The notes below the pieces were generated by a model that searched no databases, was not told the DNA's origin, and worked only from the letters and a program-made list of their open reading frames with translations. The position numbers were made by a program, and so were the translations under genes. From Thalassolituus oleivorans MIL-1 (GTDB taxonomy: Bacteria > Pseudomonadota > Gammaproteobacteria > Pseudomonadales > Oceanobacteraceae): DNA of 64,000 nucleotides. The stretch is from contig NC_020888.1 in NCBI RefSeq assembly GCF_000355675.1, forward strand, positions 1,754,883 to 1,818,882, written 5' to 3'. This document shows, in pieces, positions 27,470-36,987 of this stretch; position 1 is the stretch's first letter; every line of letters begins with the position of its first letter.

Positions 27470-28804
27470 CTAGGCTGACAGCTCATGTAAAAGGCCTGTG
27501 CTATCTCCAAACGACTCAGCTGGCACGCCCAGCTTATTGATCATCGACAGCATTAAATTACACATCGGCGTATTTTTTTCGACGGCAATGTGTCGGTTAC
27601 CTTGTAGGCCTCCGCCTGCAATAATCGCGGGTAGGTTCATGTTGTCGTGCGCATTAGGTTCTCCTAAGCTCGCTCCTGCCATTAATAAAGTGCTGTCGAG
27701 CAAACTTGATTCTCCATCTTTGGTTGAACTCATGCGCTCGAGGCAGTAGGCAAACTGTTCCATATGGTGGCGATTTATTTTAACGAGTTTGGCAATCTTC
27801 TCTGGGTTGCCGCCGTGGTGGCTGAGGCTGTGATGTGAGTCGGGTACGCCTATGTCGGGATAAGTGCGATTACTTAATTCGCGTCCTAGCATAAAAGTAC
27901 AAACACGCGTCATGTCCGTTTGCAATGCTAAAACTTGCAGATCAATCATTATCTTTACGTGGTCTTCGAACGAGTTTGGAATGCCTGTTGGCATTATTAA
28001 GTCGCCAGCATTTGTGTCTATTTTTTGCGAGCTGGCTTTCTGGATACGACGTTCAACGTCGCGAATAGAGGCTAAATATTCATCCATTTTGCGCCGATCA
28101 TTCATCCCCATTTTTTTAGTTAATCGCGCGGCATCGTCGCGTACAAAATCGAGAATGCTTGATTTGCGTTTGAATTGAGCTTGCCTGCTTTCTTCGTCTA
28201 GCGACATGCCATCGCCAAATAATCGTTCAAAGACATCACGCGGATTTACGGTTACGGGAAGCGCGACGGTAGGGCTACGCCATGACAATGTGTTGGTGTA
28301 AGTGCAGCTGTAACCGATATCGCAGCTGCCGAGCAAGCTAGATGGCTCAATACCAAGCTCAAGTGACGCTAACTGTGTTTCGGTGGCAAAATGATTGGCT
28401 ACGACCTGATCCATGGAAATACCACATTGCAAATCTGAACCTTCAGTCCGTTTAGGGTGTGCTCCAGTGAGATAAGCACCGCAGCTGCGACCATGACTGC
28501 CCGGGCCATCACCGAGTGCACTAGCGTTGTAATGAGCTAAACCGGAAATGACAGAAAATTGATTCCGATAGGCTGCTAACGGCTCCAATATGGGTGTCAT
28601 AGCGTAATTCATCCCAGTAGTTAATGGCGTAAAGCTATCCATGCTCATACCATTTGGCGTATAAAAAACACTCAGGCGTTTGGGTTTATTCTCAAGGGTG
28701 TTTGCGTATGCTGCGGGTGCAATCGACTCTAATAGTGGCAAAGCGATACTCGCACCAAGCCCGCGAAGAAGTGAACGACGGCTGATTGATAAGGTGTCTT
28801 TCAT
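27470..28804 (-). CDS. DUF1552 protein with Tat signal
   Basis: A 444-residue protein starting MKDTLSISRRSLLRGLGAS, a twin-arginine signal, with cleavage expected after PAAYA. The rest matches the DUF1552 family by its FYTPNGMSMDSFTP opening, DHVKIMIDLQVLALQTDMTRV, and SHHGGNPEKIAKLVKINRHH blocks. In this family the gene is found next to a DUF1587/1592/1588/1585 multidomain protein, as here (four-base overlap). The function is unknown. Tat export implies folding, perhaps with a cofactor, in the cytoplasm. DUF1552 is related to the sulfatase-like DUF1501 proteins common in Planctomycetes. Confidence 0.85.
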   Translation of the reverse strand: MKDTLSISRRSLLRGLGASIALPLLESIAPAAYANTLENKPKRLSVFYTPNGMSMDSFTPLTTGMNYAMTPILEPLAAYRNQFSVISGLAHYNASALGDGPGSHGRSCGAYLTGAHPKRTEGSDLQCGISMDQVVANHFATETQLASLELGIEPSSLLGSCDIGYSCTYTNTLSWRSPTVALPVTVNPRDVFERLFGDGMSLDEESRQAQFKRKSSILDFVRDDAARLTKKMGMNDRRKMDEYLASIRDVERRIQKASSQKIDTNAGDLIMPTGIPNSFEDHVKIMIDLQVLALQTDMTRVCTFMLGRELSNRTYPDIGVPDSHHSLSHHGGNPEKIAKLVKINRHHMEQFAYCLERMSSTKDGESSLLDSTLLMAGASLGEPNAHDNMNLPAIIAGGGLQGNRHIAVEKNTPMCNLMLSMINKLGVPAESFGDSTGLLHELSA

Positions 28805-31236
28805 GCGTCAGGTGTCCTGCGTAGATTAAATGGTTCGCTATTCACAATGGCTAAAATCAGAGTGTGAATGCGATAATTGTCATCAGCGACTGCTTTAGCA
28901 ATGGCTCTAACCTTAGGTTGGTCGTAAGGCTCTAATCCGCGACCTAGGGCGTAGGTCAGTAGTCGCTGGGTAAATGCTTGAGTAAATTGGTCTTTTTGCT
29001 GCAATAAAATATCTTGCAGTCCGCTTAGCGCTTCGAACTGCGTGCCGTCAGGCATAACTGCCGATGAATCAATTATTCGGCCCGTATCGTATTGACGATA
29101 TGCACCAACAGCGTCGAAATTTTCTAGAGAAAGCCCTAGAGGATCCATTTTTGAATGACACCCAGCGCAAGCAGGGTCTTCCCTATGTAATGCCATTTGT
29201 TCACGGGCATTTAATTCTTTCCCGCCTTGTTTCGCCACTAAAGCAGGAATGTTTGGCGGAGGAGGTGGCGGCGAGGCAGCGAGTAAATTATCGAGAATCC
29301 ATTTTCCGCGTTTAACTGCCGAGGTGTGATTGCCGTATGAAGTAACCGTTAAAATGCTACCTTGGCCGAGTAAGCCGCCGCGACCATCAGAAGGTGACAG
29401 CTCTACTTTGCGCATCGCGGGGCCGCTGACATTTTCAATATTATAATGCCGTGCTAGCCGTTCATTAATAAACGTGTAATCACTGCGAATAAAATTAAGC
29501 AAGCTGGCATTGTTGCGCACAATATCGGCAAAGAACCATTCACTTTCGTCCAGCATGGCTTGACGTAGTGGCACATCAAATTCTGGAAATTCGAAAACGT
29601 CCGGACGTTGATATTCTAGATTTCGTAAATAAAGCCACTGGCCGGCGAAGTTTTCGGTTAATGCAATAGCTCGGTTATCATTCAGCATGCGATTAACTTG
29701 TTGCTTTAAAATCTTTGGCTGGCGCAGTACGCCTTTATTCGCAGCTGCTAGCAGTTCGTCGTCGGGTAGGCTACTCCATAAAAACAAGGCCAAGCGCGAA
29801 GCGAATTCAATATCGCTAATAGGGTGTACTGTTCCTGGCTTGCTATTTTCTGGATCTTGTTCAAACAAAAACAGAAAACTCGGTGATACCAGTAGAGCTT
29901 GAATTGCAGTCGCAATACCATGGTTGAAATCGGCGTCGTTTTTAACCTCTTTATATATAGCGTAGAGTGGTTGTGTATCGCTTTTATTAACAGGTCGGCG
30001 GTAAGCTTGCTGCATTAAGTTTGCGATTATTTCTTCTGCGCATTCATCTTCTGTTGAGGCAGCTTCGGGAAGGCAAGAGAATATTTTATCGCGGCTTGGT
30101 GTTTTACCAGGACCTGAGGCATTGAACGGCCCATCGATATTCATTTCTAACACATCGCGTAAGAAATTAACTTGAGCAAACCGAGGCGTCATATAATAAG
30201 ACGGCACATCGACACTGCCGACGCGAGCACCATCGACGACAAAGTCTAGCGTCATGCTTGTCGGAGGAAGTGTCGGTAATACAACGATGTCAGTTGTGTT
30301 GTGAAGCGTTTGCACTGTTTCATCCAAGGCAAGCCGCTTACGAAATGTCATGCCAATGTGGTGCGGACCTGCGTTCAATGGCACTTCTATACTGACGTAA
30401 TTTTCTAGTAAGCGATCCACCTCATTATTGGTATTTGCGTTTAAATATCCTCCAATTTTATAAGTGCCGTCATGCGGAGCGTAATACGAAAATTCGCCAC
30501 CGCCACGTGAATTTAGCGGAAGGTGGTCGCCCATGCGATGGTTATAGGATGGAATGCCTTGGTTCATAATTGAACCATCTTTGGGCAATGTATATATCGT
30601 CGAAAATGGTTCGTTAGGCCCCAGTCCAACTGCAAGTTTGCTGATCTTGCCTGCAACGCGAATGTAGCGCTCCACTAAAGTGGGTGAAACAGTCAATACA
30701 TCGGCAATATTGTCGAAGCCATAGCCTGAGTCATCAGCCGGTAATTCATCTTTAATGTCGACATCTAGTGCTAGCAAATCCCTTACGGCATTACTGTATT
30801 CAGCACGATTCAGGCGGCGAATGGTTGAGCGGCCTGGGTTAGGATTTTCAATGCTGTAATTATCGAGTGATGTCTGAAGCCATGAACTGAATTCTTTATG
30901 TTCAGATGCGCTGGGTTGTGGTTTGTTTACGGGCGGCATTTCTCCGCGTGTAATCATACTCAGAATTTTTTCCCACGAGCCAAGGTCATGCCCCTTAGCT
31001 ACGCTCTCGGCTTGCACCATAGATAAAGACCAATTGCCTGACATACGCTCGTCGTTATGGCAGCGCGAACAATAGGTATCTAAAAACTCGTCGGCTTCTA
31101 GTGCTTGATTTGCCGCGTGCGCGGTAAGTGATCCGCAGAAAATAGAAGCTACTGCGATGTAAGAGATACGCATACAAGTGCGAAAACTACTTATTCGGTC
31201 GTAGCCAAACCGACGGGGGCCAAGTATTACCTTCAT
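28801..31236 (-). CDS. Secreted two-heme DUF1587/DUF1592/DUF1588/DUF1585 protein (planctomycete-type cytochrome)
   Basis: About 811 residues. An N-terminal cytochrome-like segment has CSRCH (TYCSRCHNDERMSG). Then come the DUF1587 block RRLNRAEYSNAVRDLL, a carbohydrate-binding-like stretch, DUF1595/1592 (QQAYRRPV, FASRLALFLWSSLPDDELL), DUF1588 with a second heme motif CAGCHSKMDPLGLSLENFD, and DUF1585 (FTQAFTQRLLTYALGRGLE) at the end. The family is unresolved but is proposed to be periplasmic oxidoreductase. The start is uncertain: ATG 31236 has GAGG five bases upstream. A start at 31173 would begin exactly at a classical signal peptide (MRISYIAVASIFCGSLTAHA), and a frame start at 31332 is unlikely. 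First gene of the operon. Confidence 0.85.
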   Translation of the reverse strand: MKVILGPRRFGYDRISSFRTCMRISYIAVASIFCGSLTAHAANQALEADEFLDTYCSRCHNDERMSGNWSLSMVQAESVAKGHDLGSWEKILSMITRGEMPPVNKPQPSASEHKEFSSWLQTSLDNYSIENPNPGRSTIRRLNRAEYSNAVRDLLALDVDIKDELPADDSGYGFDNIADVLTVSPTLVERYIRVAGKISKLAVGLGPNEPFSTIYTLPKDGSIMNQGIPSYNHRMGDHLPLNSRGGGEFSYYAPHDGTYKIGGYLNANTNNEVDRLLENYVSIEVPLNAGPHHIGMTFRKRLALDETVQTLHNTTDIVVLPTLPPTSMTLDFVVDGARVGSVDVPSYYMTPRFAQVNFLRDVLEMNIDGPFNASGPGKTPSRDKIFSCLPEAASTEDECAEEIIANLMQQAYRRPVNKSDTQPLYAIYKEVKNDADFNHGIATAIQALLVSPSFLFLFEQDPENSKPGTVHPISDIEFASRLALFLWSSLPDDELLAAANKGVLRQPKILKQQVNRMLNDNRAIALTENFAGQWLYLRNLEYQRPDVFEFPEFDVPLRQAMLDESEWFFADIVRNNASLLNFIRSDYTFINERLARHYNIENVSGPAMRKVELSPSDGRGGLLGQGSILTVTSYGNHTSAVKRGKWILDNLLAASPPPPPPNIPALVAKQGGKELNAREQMALHREDPACAGCHSKMDPLGLSLENFDAVGAYRQYDTGRIIDSSAVMPDGTQFEALSGLQDILLQQKDQFTQAFTQRLLTYALGRGLEPYDQPKVRAIAKAVADDNYRIHTLILAIVNSEPFNLRRTPDA

Positions 31237-31617
31237 TCTTGCCTCTAAAATAAGCGCAGTTTGGCAGCATCCTTGGCCAGTAGCAGAAAGGGCGATATTG
31301 CCCAGTCGCCAATATTGCATCTTCAATGCCAAAACTTGACTTATTGGTCAGATAAATTGACGGACATATTTAAAGGCTAATAAAATCAATAGGTTGTTGG
31401 GGTTTTATTAATACTCTTGAGTGGGCTAGGCAGGTAATTAAACGACTTAAACGATGGCTTTTGGTGCGATGAATGGATGGCTGCACCAATACGAACCTCA
31501 AACAAACGGACCAATTAGGCCTGTGACACCTCATGACATTTGTTATCGACTTCCGCCGAAATTCACACCCGAGTGAATCACTTCGTGCAATGAAGCACGG
31601 CCAATACAGAGGATGTT
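31237..31617. other. Divergent intergenic region of DUF1592 and DUF2167 genes
   Basis: Holds the divergent promoters. TTGACG (31357-31362) and TAAAAT (31381-31386) with an 18-base spacer are a good plus-strand sigma-70 match. The remaining 230 bases up to the DUF2167 gene are A+T-rich and hold no gene I can support. Confidence 0.4.
31357..31386 (+). promoter_or_regulatory. Sigma-70 promoter candidate for the DUF2167 gene
   Basis: -35 TTGACG and -10 TAAAAT, spacer 18. It would give a leader of about 225 bases to the ATG at 31618. Confidence 0.4.
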
Positions 31618-32556
31618 ATGAAGTCGAATCTATTAAAAGCGTTTTTATTTAGCGCAGCATGTCTGCTTTCCAATGGCGTACTAAGTGAGGATGCCGTTGA
31701 AAATACTTACACCGAGTCAGCGTTCATCTTACCTGAGTTGACAGGCGACGAATCGGAAGGCTATCGCCAACAAATCGAATTTTTAAGTTCTTTAACTTTA
31801 TATACTGGCAAGATTGAATTAGGTGCTGGTTTAGCCACGCTTGAAGTGCCGGAGAATTACTATTATTTAAACCCAGAAGACAGCAAGCGAGTGCTTGAAG
31901 ATGCTTGGGGTAATCCTCCTGGTGAACTGGGTTTAGGTATGTTATTCCCAGCACAATACACTCCGATTGATAATGCGGCTTGGGGTGTTGAATTGGCGTA
32001 CTCTGAAGAGGGTTTTGTATCTGATGAAGATGCCGGCGAAATTGATTATCAAGAACTACTGGAAGGTCTTCAGGCAGATACGCGCAAAGAGTCAAAATAT
32101 CGCGTTGAGCAAGGTTACGACACGCTGGAACTCGTTGGTTGGGCTGAAGCTCCATATTACGACGCTATTACGCATAAGTTGTATTGGGCAAAAGAAATAC
32201 GCTTTGGCGATATGGACGTAAATACCTTGAATTACAACGTTCGTATTCTTGGACGCAAAGGGTATTTATTGATGAACTTTATTGCCAATATTGATCAGCT
32301 ACAAGAAATCAATATGGCGCGCGATGAAGTTCTTGGTATGGCAAATTTCAACGACGGCAATTTGTATAGTCAATTCGATCCGGATATCGACACGGTCGCA
32401 GCATACGGTATTGGTGGTTTAATTGCCGGTAAAGTATTGGCTAAAACCGGCATGATAGCGATGGCATTGTTGGCGCTGAAAAAGTTCTGGTTCGTCTTGT
32501 TTCTGCCATTACTTTGGTTGAAAAAGCGTTTGTTTGGCAGTAAAAGCGCAAGTTAA
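31618..32556 (+). CDS. DUF2167 family membrane protein
   Basis: 312 residues. Signal peptide at residues 1-23. The exported domain shows the DUF2167 pattern (GKIELGAGLATLEVPENYYYLNP; LEDAWGNPP; GMLFP; GWGVELAY-like WGVELAYSEEGFVSDEDA; YRVLGRKGYLLMN-like VRILGRKGYLLMN). A C-terminal pair of hydrophobic segments (about 265-303) ends in a basic tail (KKRLFGSKSAS). The family is widespread and uncharacterised. AGGATGTT lies directly at the start. It stands alone, followed by a stem-loop and a convergent aminotransferase gene. Confidence 0.8.
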   Translation: MKSNLLKAFLFSAACLLSNGVLSEDAVENTYTESAFILPELTGDESEGYRQQIEFLSSLTLYTGKIELGAGLATLEVPENYYYLNPEDSKRVLEDAWGNPPGELGLGMLFPAQYTPIDNAAWGVELAYSEEGFVSDEDAGEIDYQELLEGLQADTRKESKYRVEQGYDTLELVGWAEAPYYDAITHKLYWAKEIRFGDMDVNTLNYNVRILGRKGYLLMNFIANIDQLQEINMARDEVLGMANFNDGNLYSQFDPDIDTVAAYGIGGLIAGKVLAKTGMIAMALLALKKFWFVLFLPLLWLKKRLFGSKSAS

Positions 32557-32580
32557 TAATAACGTGTTAATTTAGTCCGG

Positions 32581-32606
32581 TTGTCGCAATTACCGCTTTG
32601 CGACAA
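32581..32606. terminator. Stem-loop between convergent genes
   Basis: TTGTCGCAA and TTGCGACAA (32581-32589 with 32598-32606) form a 9-bp stem with an eight-base loop. There is no T tract, so the terminator role is tentative. Confidence 0.4.
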
Positions 32607-32620
32607 TCGACTTAAATGAC

Positions 32621-33787
32621 TTAACTGCGATTTGTTAATCTCGCCACAGCATCCAGTGCATCATCCAATACGTCTGCTGTGGTGTGGAAGTGCGGAGCAA
32701 AACGTATACCGCCGCCGCGACTTGCGCACACAACACCAATCCCCATCAATTGCCGATAAAGTTTTTCGCTGTCGATATTTGAAAAGCGAAAGGTAATAAT
32801 CCCTGATCGGCCTTCGGCATGAGCTGGCGTTAAGATATCCGCGCCAATGTCTTCTAAGCCGCTGCGCAGATAAGCGATATTGCTAGCGATTTTTTCTTGA
32901 ATAACATCTAAGCCAACTTCTAACAATAAGTCGGTGCTTGCAGCAAACGCAAACGCGGCGAGCATATTTGGGCTGCCACATTCAAAGCGACGCGCCGTTG
33001 TTGCTGGTTGCCAATCTTTGCGGCTGTAGTCTCCTAAGTGTTCGACCATATGCCAGCCAAATTCACTTAACGCTAATTGCTCCATAACGTCAGGGCGCAC
33101 ATAAAAGAAGCCTAAGCCTTCAGGACCAAGCAACCATTTGTGACCGTCAGCCATGGCAAAGTCAGCATGAGTATCCGTAACTGAGAATGGACCTGTGCCC
33201 ACCGCTTGAATTGCATCGACGCAAAACAGTACGCCGTGCGCGCGACACGCTTCGCCAATACGCCTTAAATCCATCGCAATGCCAGTGCCGTATTGCACTG
33301 CGCTGATAGATACTAAGCGTGGAGATTGCTGTATTGCGGCTATCAGCTCTGCTTCAGGGGTGTCGCCATCAACACTGACGGTCTTAACGGTAACTCCCTT
33401 ATTGCTGAGCGATTCCCAAACGATACGATTTGAGGGGAATTCTTGATCGCTAATCACTACGACATCGCCAGACTTCCAATTCAACCCGTACGCAACGAAA
33501 GAAAGTGCTTCTGAGGTGTTTTTGACCAACGCGATACTGTCGACAGGGGCATCAATTAATAATCCAAGATTTTCACGAAGACGGTTTTCCGTAGGAATCC
33601 ATTCGGGGTAATGGCTAGCGCCAAGCCCTGCATTTTCGTTAGCAAACTCAATAACGGCTTTACGTGATCGGTCTGGCCAAGGTGCAACAGCCGCATGATT
33701 TAGGTACATACATTCTTGATTGACTGGGAATTCTTCGTTCCACCAATCAGTCTCGCGGTGGCTAACCTTCCTTGAATCGCGCGTCAT
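32621..33787 (-). CDS. Class-V aminotransferase-fold PLP enzyme (cysteine-desulfurase-like)
   Basis: 388 residues of the SufS/NifS-like fold. It has LNHAAVAPWPDRSRKA at the N-terminus, VKNTSEALSFVAYGL (PLP phosphate site), the aspartate of VDAIQAVG (Asp191) and the Schiff-base lysine of MADGHKWLLGPEGLGF (Lys217). True SufS proteins carry a catalytic Cys in a C-terminal loop. The corresponding C-terminal segment here reads MGIGVVCASRGGGIRFAPHF, where a Cys precedes ASRGG, but its role is not assured. It could be a desulfurase, a selenocysteine lyase or an isopenicillin-epimerase-like enzyme. It stands alone, with no suf genes nearby. Confidence 0.75.
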   Translation of the reverse strand: MTRDSRKVSHRETDWWNEEFPVNQECMYLNHAAVAPWPDRSRKAVIEFANENAGLGASHYPEWIPTENRLRENLGLLIDAPVDSIALVKNTSEALSFVAYGLNWKSGDVVVISDQEFPSNRIVWESLSNKGVTVKTVSVDGDTPEAELIAAIQQSPRLVSISAVQYGTGIAMDLRRIGEACRAHGVLFCVDAIQAVGTGPFSVTDTHADFAMADGHKWLLGPEGLGFFYVRPDVMEQLALSEFGWHMVEHLGDYSRKDWQPATTARRFECGSPNMLAAFAFAASTDLLLEVGLDVIQEKIASNIAYLRSGLEDIGADILTPAHAEGRSGIITFRFSNIDSEKLYRQLMGIGVVCASRGGGIRFAPHFHTTADVLDDALDAVARLTNRS

Positions 33788-33943
33788 CTAGCTATCTCCA
33801 AAATTCATTTACTGTTCGCTGTGGTGATGAGGGGAATCTTGTCGTTGTAGCTCACGTGTTTCCTGCGTACTGTTGACGTTTAAGTTAGGCGTCATCACCT
33901 GTTAAGATACGCTTCATACTATACAAGGAAAAGCAGAGACTCC

Positions 33944-36898
33944 ATGTTGCAGACACCCGAATCGACTCAGAACACCGTTACTGGCCAGAATTTCGAAATC
34001 TCCCGCAACCCCGCGTTTCTTCATTTGGATGCAACTCCGGTTGAATCGCTAAATGTTGTTATTCATCGTTATCAGCATAAAAAGACCGGCGCTGTTCATT
34101 TTCATATGCAGTCGGATTATGAAGAAAATGTATTTCTTGTAGCGGTGCGGACCATGCCGCACGACTCAACGGGTGTGGCGCATATTTTAGAGCACACGGC
34201 CTTGTGTGGCAGTGAGCGTTTTCCGGTGCGCGATCCGTTTTTTATGATGACGCGGCGCTCGCTTAATACCTTTATGAACGCCATGACCAGTAGCGACTGG
34301 ACCGCGTATCCATTTGCTTCACAAAACGCTAAAGACTTCGACAACCTGCTTGATGTCTATTTGGATGCGGTATTTTTCTCGCGTTTAGATCCACTCGATT
34401 TTGCCCAAGAAGGTCATCGCGTTGAACTGACTGACAATGAAGATCCAACGTCGCCGTTAGAATATAAAGGCGTAGTATTTAACGAAATGAAGGGCGCGAT
34501 GTCATCGACGGTATCGCAGCTATGGCAGGGTATTAGTAGCTATTTATTCCCGACCACAACTTACCATTACAACAGTGGTGGTGAACCAGCCGCGATTACC
34601 GACTTAAGCTACGACGAGTTGGTCGCGTTTTATCGCAGCCATTATCACCCATCCAATGCCATTATCATGACCTTTGGCAATATGGATGTGACGGCGCTGC
34701 ACGACAAAATTGATAACCAAGCGCTAAGCCGCTTCGAACGCCAAGATACTCAATGGCATGTACAACCGGAAAAGCGCTATGCCGCACCCGTTGCGGTTGA
34801 ATCTGCTTACGGCGTCGATAGCGATGACGTGGGTGCGCAAACCCATCATGTTATCGGCTGGCTATTGGGTGATTCGATTGATTTGGATGCCCAGCTTGAA
34901 GCAAATCTTGTTAGCCAAGTATTGCTGGATAACAGCGCCTCGCCGTTGCGCAAAGCACTGGAACAAACCGAATTAGGTGGTTCACCATCGCCACTGTGCG
35001 GACTGGAAGACTCCAACCGTGAAATGAGCTTTATGTGCGGCATCGAGGGCAGCGAGCCGGAACATGCAGCCGCCGTTGAGCAGCTGGTGCTGGACACCTT
35101 GAAGGAAGTGGCCGAGCAGGGCGTCGCCCAAGATACCATCGAAGCCGCGTTGCACCAGTTAGAGTTGCATCAGCGTGAAATCGGTGGCGACAGCTACCCT
35201 TATGGCTTGCAGTTAATCTTTAATGCCTTGCCCGCTGCAATTCACTACGGCGACCCAGTTGCCTTGGTCAATCTTGATCCAGCACTTGAGCGCCTGCGTG
35301 CAAAAATTCAAAACCCGCAATTTATGCAAGAAGCCGTAACACGCCTGTTGCTGAATAACCGCCATCGGGTGCGTTTTACTTTGAAGCCTGATGCCGGATT
35401 GAACGCTGAAGCTAAACGTCTTGAGCTGGCAAGTCTAGAAAGCATGAAAGCAGGTATGAATGACGCAGATATCGCTGCCGTTCAAGCACAAGCTAATGCC
35501 TTGAAAGAGCGTCAAGAACAAGAAGATGATCCGGGTTTACTACCCCAAGTGACGCTGGATGATGTGAAGCCGGATTTAAGCTATGTCGCGCCAAGCAAAG
35601 AGCATACGGATGGATTACCGACGGCTGAATACGTTACTGGAACCAATGGCATTATCTACCAACAGTTGATGACAGAACTGCCAGCATTAACCGCAGAACA
35701 GCTTAGCTGGTTGCCTTACTTCACTCAGGTTTGGACGGAAGTTGGCGCGGGTGGTCACGATTATTTAACGCAACAGCAACGTCAAACGGCCATCGTAGGT
35801 AGCCTAACTTCCTATGCGTCGATGAAGGCGAATATTTCCGACTGCGATAAGATCGAGGGTTACCTTGTTATGTCGGGCAAGGCGCTTGGCAGTCAAGCGG
35901 ACGCCTTTAGTAACTTGATGAAAGAAACATGGCAAACGCCTGTTTTTAATGAAGAAAAACGTTTGTTGGATTTGTTGAATCACGCCAAATCCCGCAAAGA
36001 ACAAGGCATCACTGGTGGTGGTCATTCGTTGGCGATGTCCCTCGCAGCTGCACCGCTAAATCGCACCGCCAACTTCATGAATGAGCTAGCAGGCTTGCCA
36101 CAAACTCTGCGCGTGAAACAGCGTGCCAAGCAAGCGAAAGAAGAAGGCGCTGGTGCAATCAGTGCAATGATGAGTGACGTATTTGGTCGTTTGCGCACTA
36201 CGCCTGATGCCGCCTTGTTGGTTCATGATGAGCAAGCTGCAGAAAGCCATGTTAGTAGTCTTGGTCGAAACTGGACGGGTGTTAGTGAATTAGCCACTAG
36301 CCAAATTGAATGGTCGCCGGTGGCAAGCTCGACTTATTGGATGGTCGATTCACAGGTTAACTTCTGTGCCTTGGCTATATCGACCGTTACCATGACCCAC
36401 GAAGACGCTGCGCCGTTAGCTGTATTGGGTGGTGTGTTGCGCAATGGCTATTTGCACACGGCTATTCGTGAGCAGGGTGGGGCATACGGTGCTGGCGCGA
36501 CTCAAGATTCGGGTTTGGCTTGCTTCAAGTTCTATTCGTATCGTGATCCGCGCGTTGAAGAAACTTTCCGCGAGTTCCGTAACTCTATCGACTGGGTGCT
36601 GGAACGCAAAGATGGCGATGAGCTGGTTGAACAGGCAATACTTGGTATTATCGGCGGCATGGACCGCCCGGGCTCGCCAGCAGGTGAGGCTAAGCAGGCG
36701 TACCATATGGACAAGACCGGTCGCACATACGCATTACGCCAAGAGTATCGCCAGCGCTTGCTAGCCACTCGTTGGGCGGATGTGCAACGTGTGGCTAAAC
36801 AGTATTTGCAGGGCCAAGATGGCAGTATGGCCGTTGTGGCGCCACGCGGTACGGATGCAATGGCCGCAAAACTAGGCTTGATCGCAACCGACTATTAA
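33944..36898 (+). CDS. M16C-family zinc metalloprotease (presequence-protease-like)
   Basis: 984 residues. The inverted zinc motif HxxEH is in GVAHILEHTALCGSERF (His80, Glu83, His84), and the third ligand is expected in the EYKGVVFNEMKGAMSS block. The length with two M16 halves joined by an M16C-associated domain (around residues 470-710) matches PreP/Cym1-type peptidases, which digest short unstructured peptides in a closed chamber. The second half has the inactive partner with GAYGAGATQDSGLACFKFYSYRDPR. There is no signal peptide, so it is cytosolic. The stop is followed by a terminator. Confidence 0.9.
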   Translation: MLQTPESTQNTVTGQNFEISRNPAFLHLDATPVESLNVVIHRYQHKKTGAVHFHMQSDYEENVFLVAVRTMPHDSTGVAHILEHTALCGSERFPVRDPFFMMTRRSLNTFMNAMTSSDWTAYPFASQNAKDFDNLLDVYLDAVFFSRLDPLDFAQEGHRVELTDNEDPTSPLEYKGVVFNEMKGAMSSTVSQLWQGISSYLFPTTTYHYNSGGEPAAITDLSYDELVAFYRSHYHPSNAIIMTFGNMDVTALHDKIDNQALSRFERQDTQWHVQPEKRYAAPVAVESAYGVDSDDVGAQTHHVIGWLLGDSIDLDAQLEANLVSQVLLDNSASPLRKALEQTELGGSPSPLCGLEDSNREMSFMCGIEGSEPEHAAAVEQLVLDTLKEVAEQGVAQDTIEAALHQLELHQREIGGDSYPYGLQLIFNALPAAIHYGDPVALVNLDPALERLRAKIQNPQFMQEAVTRLLLNNRHRVRFTLKPDAGLNAEAKRLELASLESMKAGMNDADIAAVQAQANALKERQEQEDDPGLLPQVTLDDVKPDLSYVAPSKEHTDGLPTAEYVTGTNGIIYQQLMTELPALTAEQLSWLPYFTQVWTEVGAGGHDYLTQQQRQTAIVGSLTSYASMKANISDCDKIEGYLVMSGKALGSQADAFSNLMKETWQTPVFNEEKRLLDLLNHAKSRKEQGITGGGHSLAMSLAAAPLNRTANFMNELAGLPQTLRVKQRAKQAKEEGAGAISAMMSDVFGRLRTTPDAALLVHDEQAAESHVSSLGRNWTGVSELATSQIEWSPVASSTYWMVDSQVNFCALAISTVTMTHEDAAPLAVLGGVLRNGYLHTAIREQGGAYGAGATQDSGLACFKFYSYRDPRVEETFREFRNSIDWVLERKDGDELVEQAILGIIGGMDRPGSPAGEAKQAYHMDKTGRTYALRQEYRQRLLATRWADVQRVAKQYLQGQDGSMAVVAPRGTDAMAAKLGLIATDY

Positions 36899-36933
36899 GC
36901 AGTTTAATTCAGCAGATTAATCCAAATGACACT

Positions 36934-36960
36934 GCCGGCTTTAATGCCGGCTTGTTTATA
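36934..36960 (+). terminator. Terminator after the M16 protease gene
   Basis: GCCGGC (36934-36939) pairs with GCCGGC (36946-36951) across TTTAAT and is followed by TTGTTTAT. It ends about 30 bases before the next gene's start. Confidence 0.6.
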
Positions 36961-36987
36961 TCGGACAGGCACAAATACAGGCATGGT

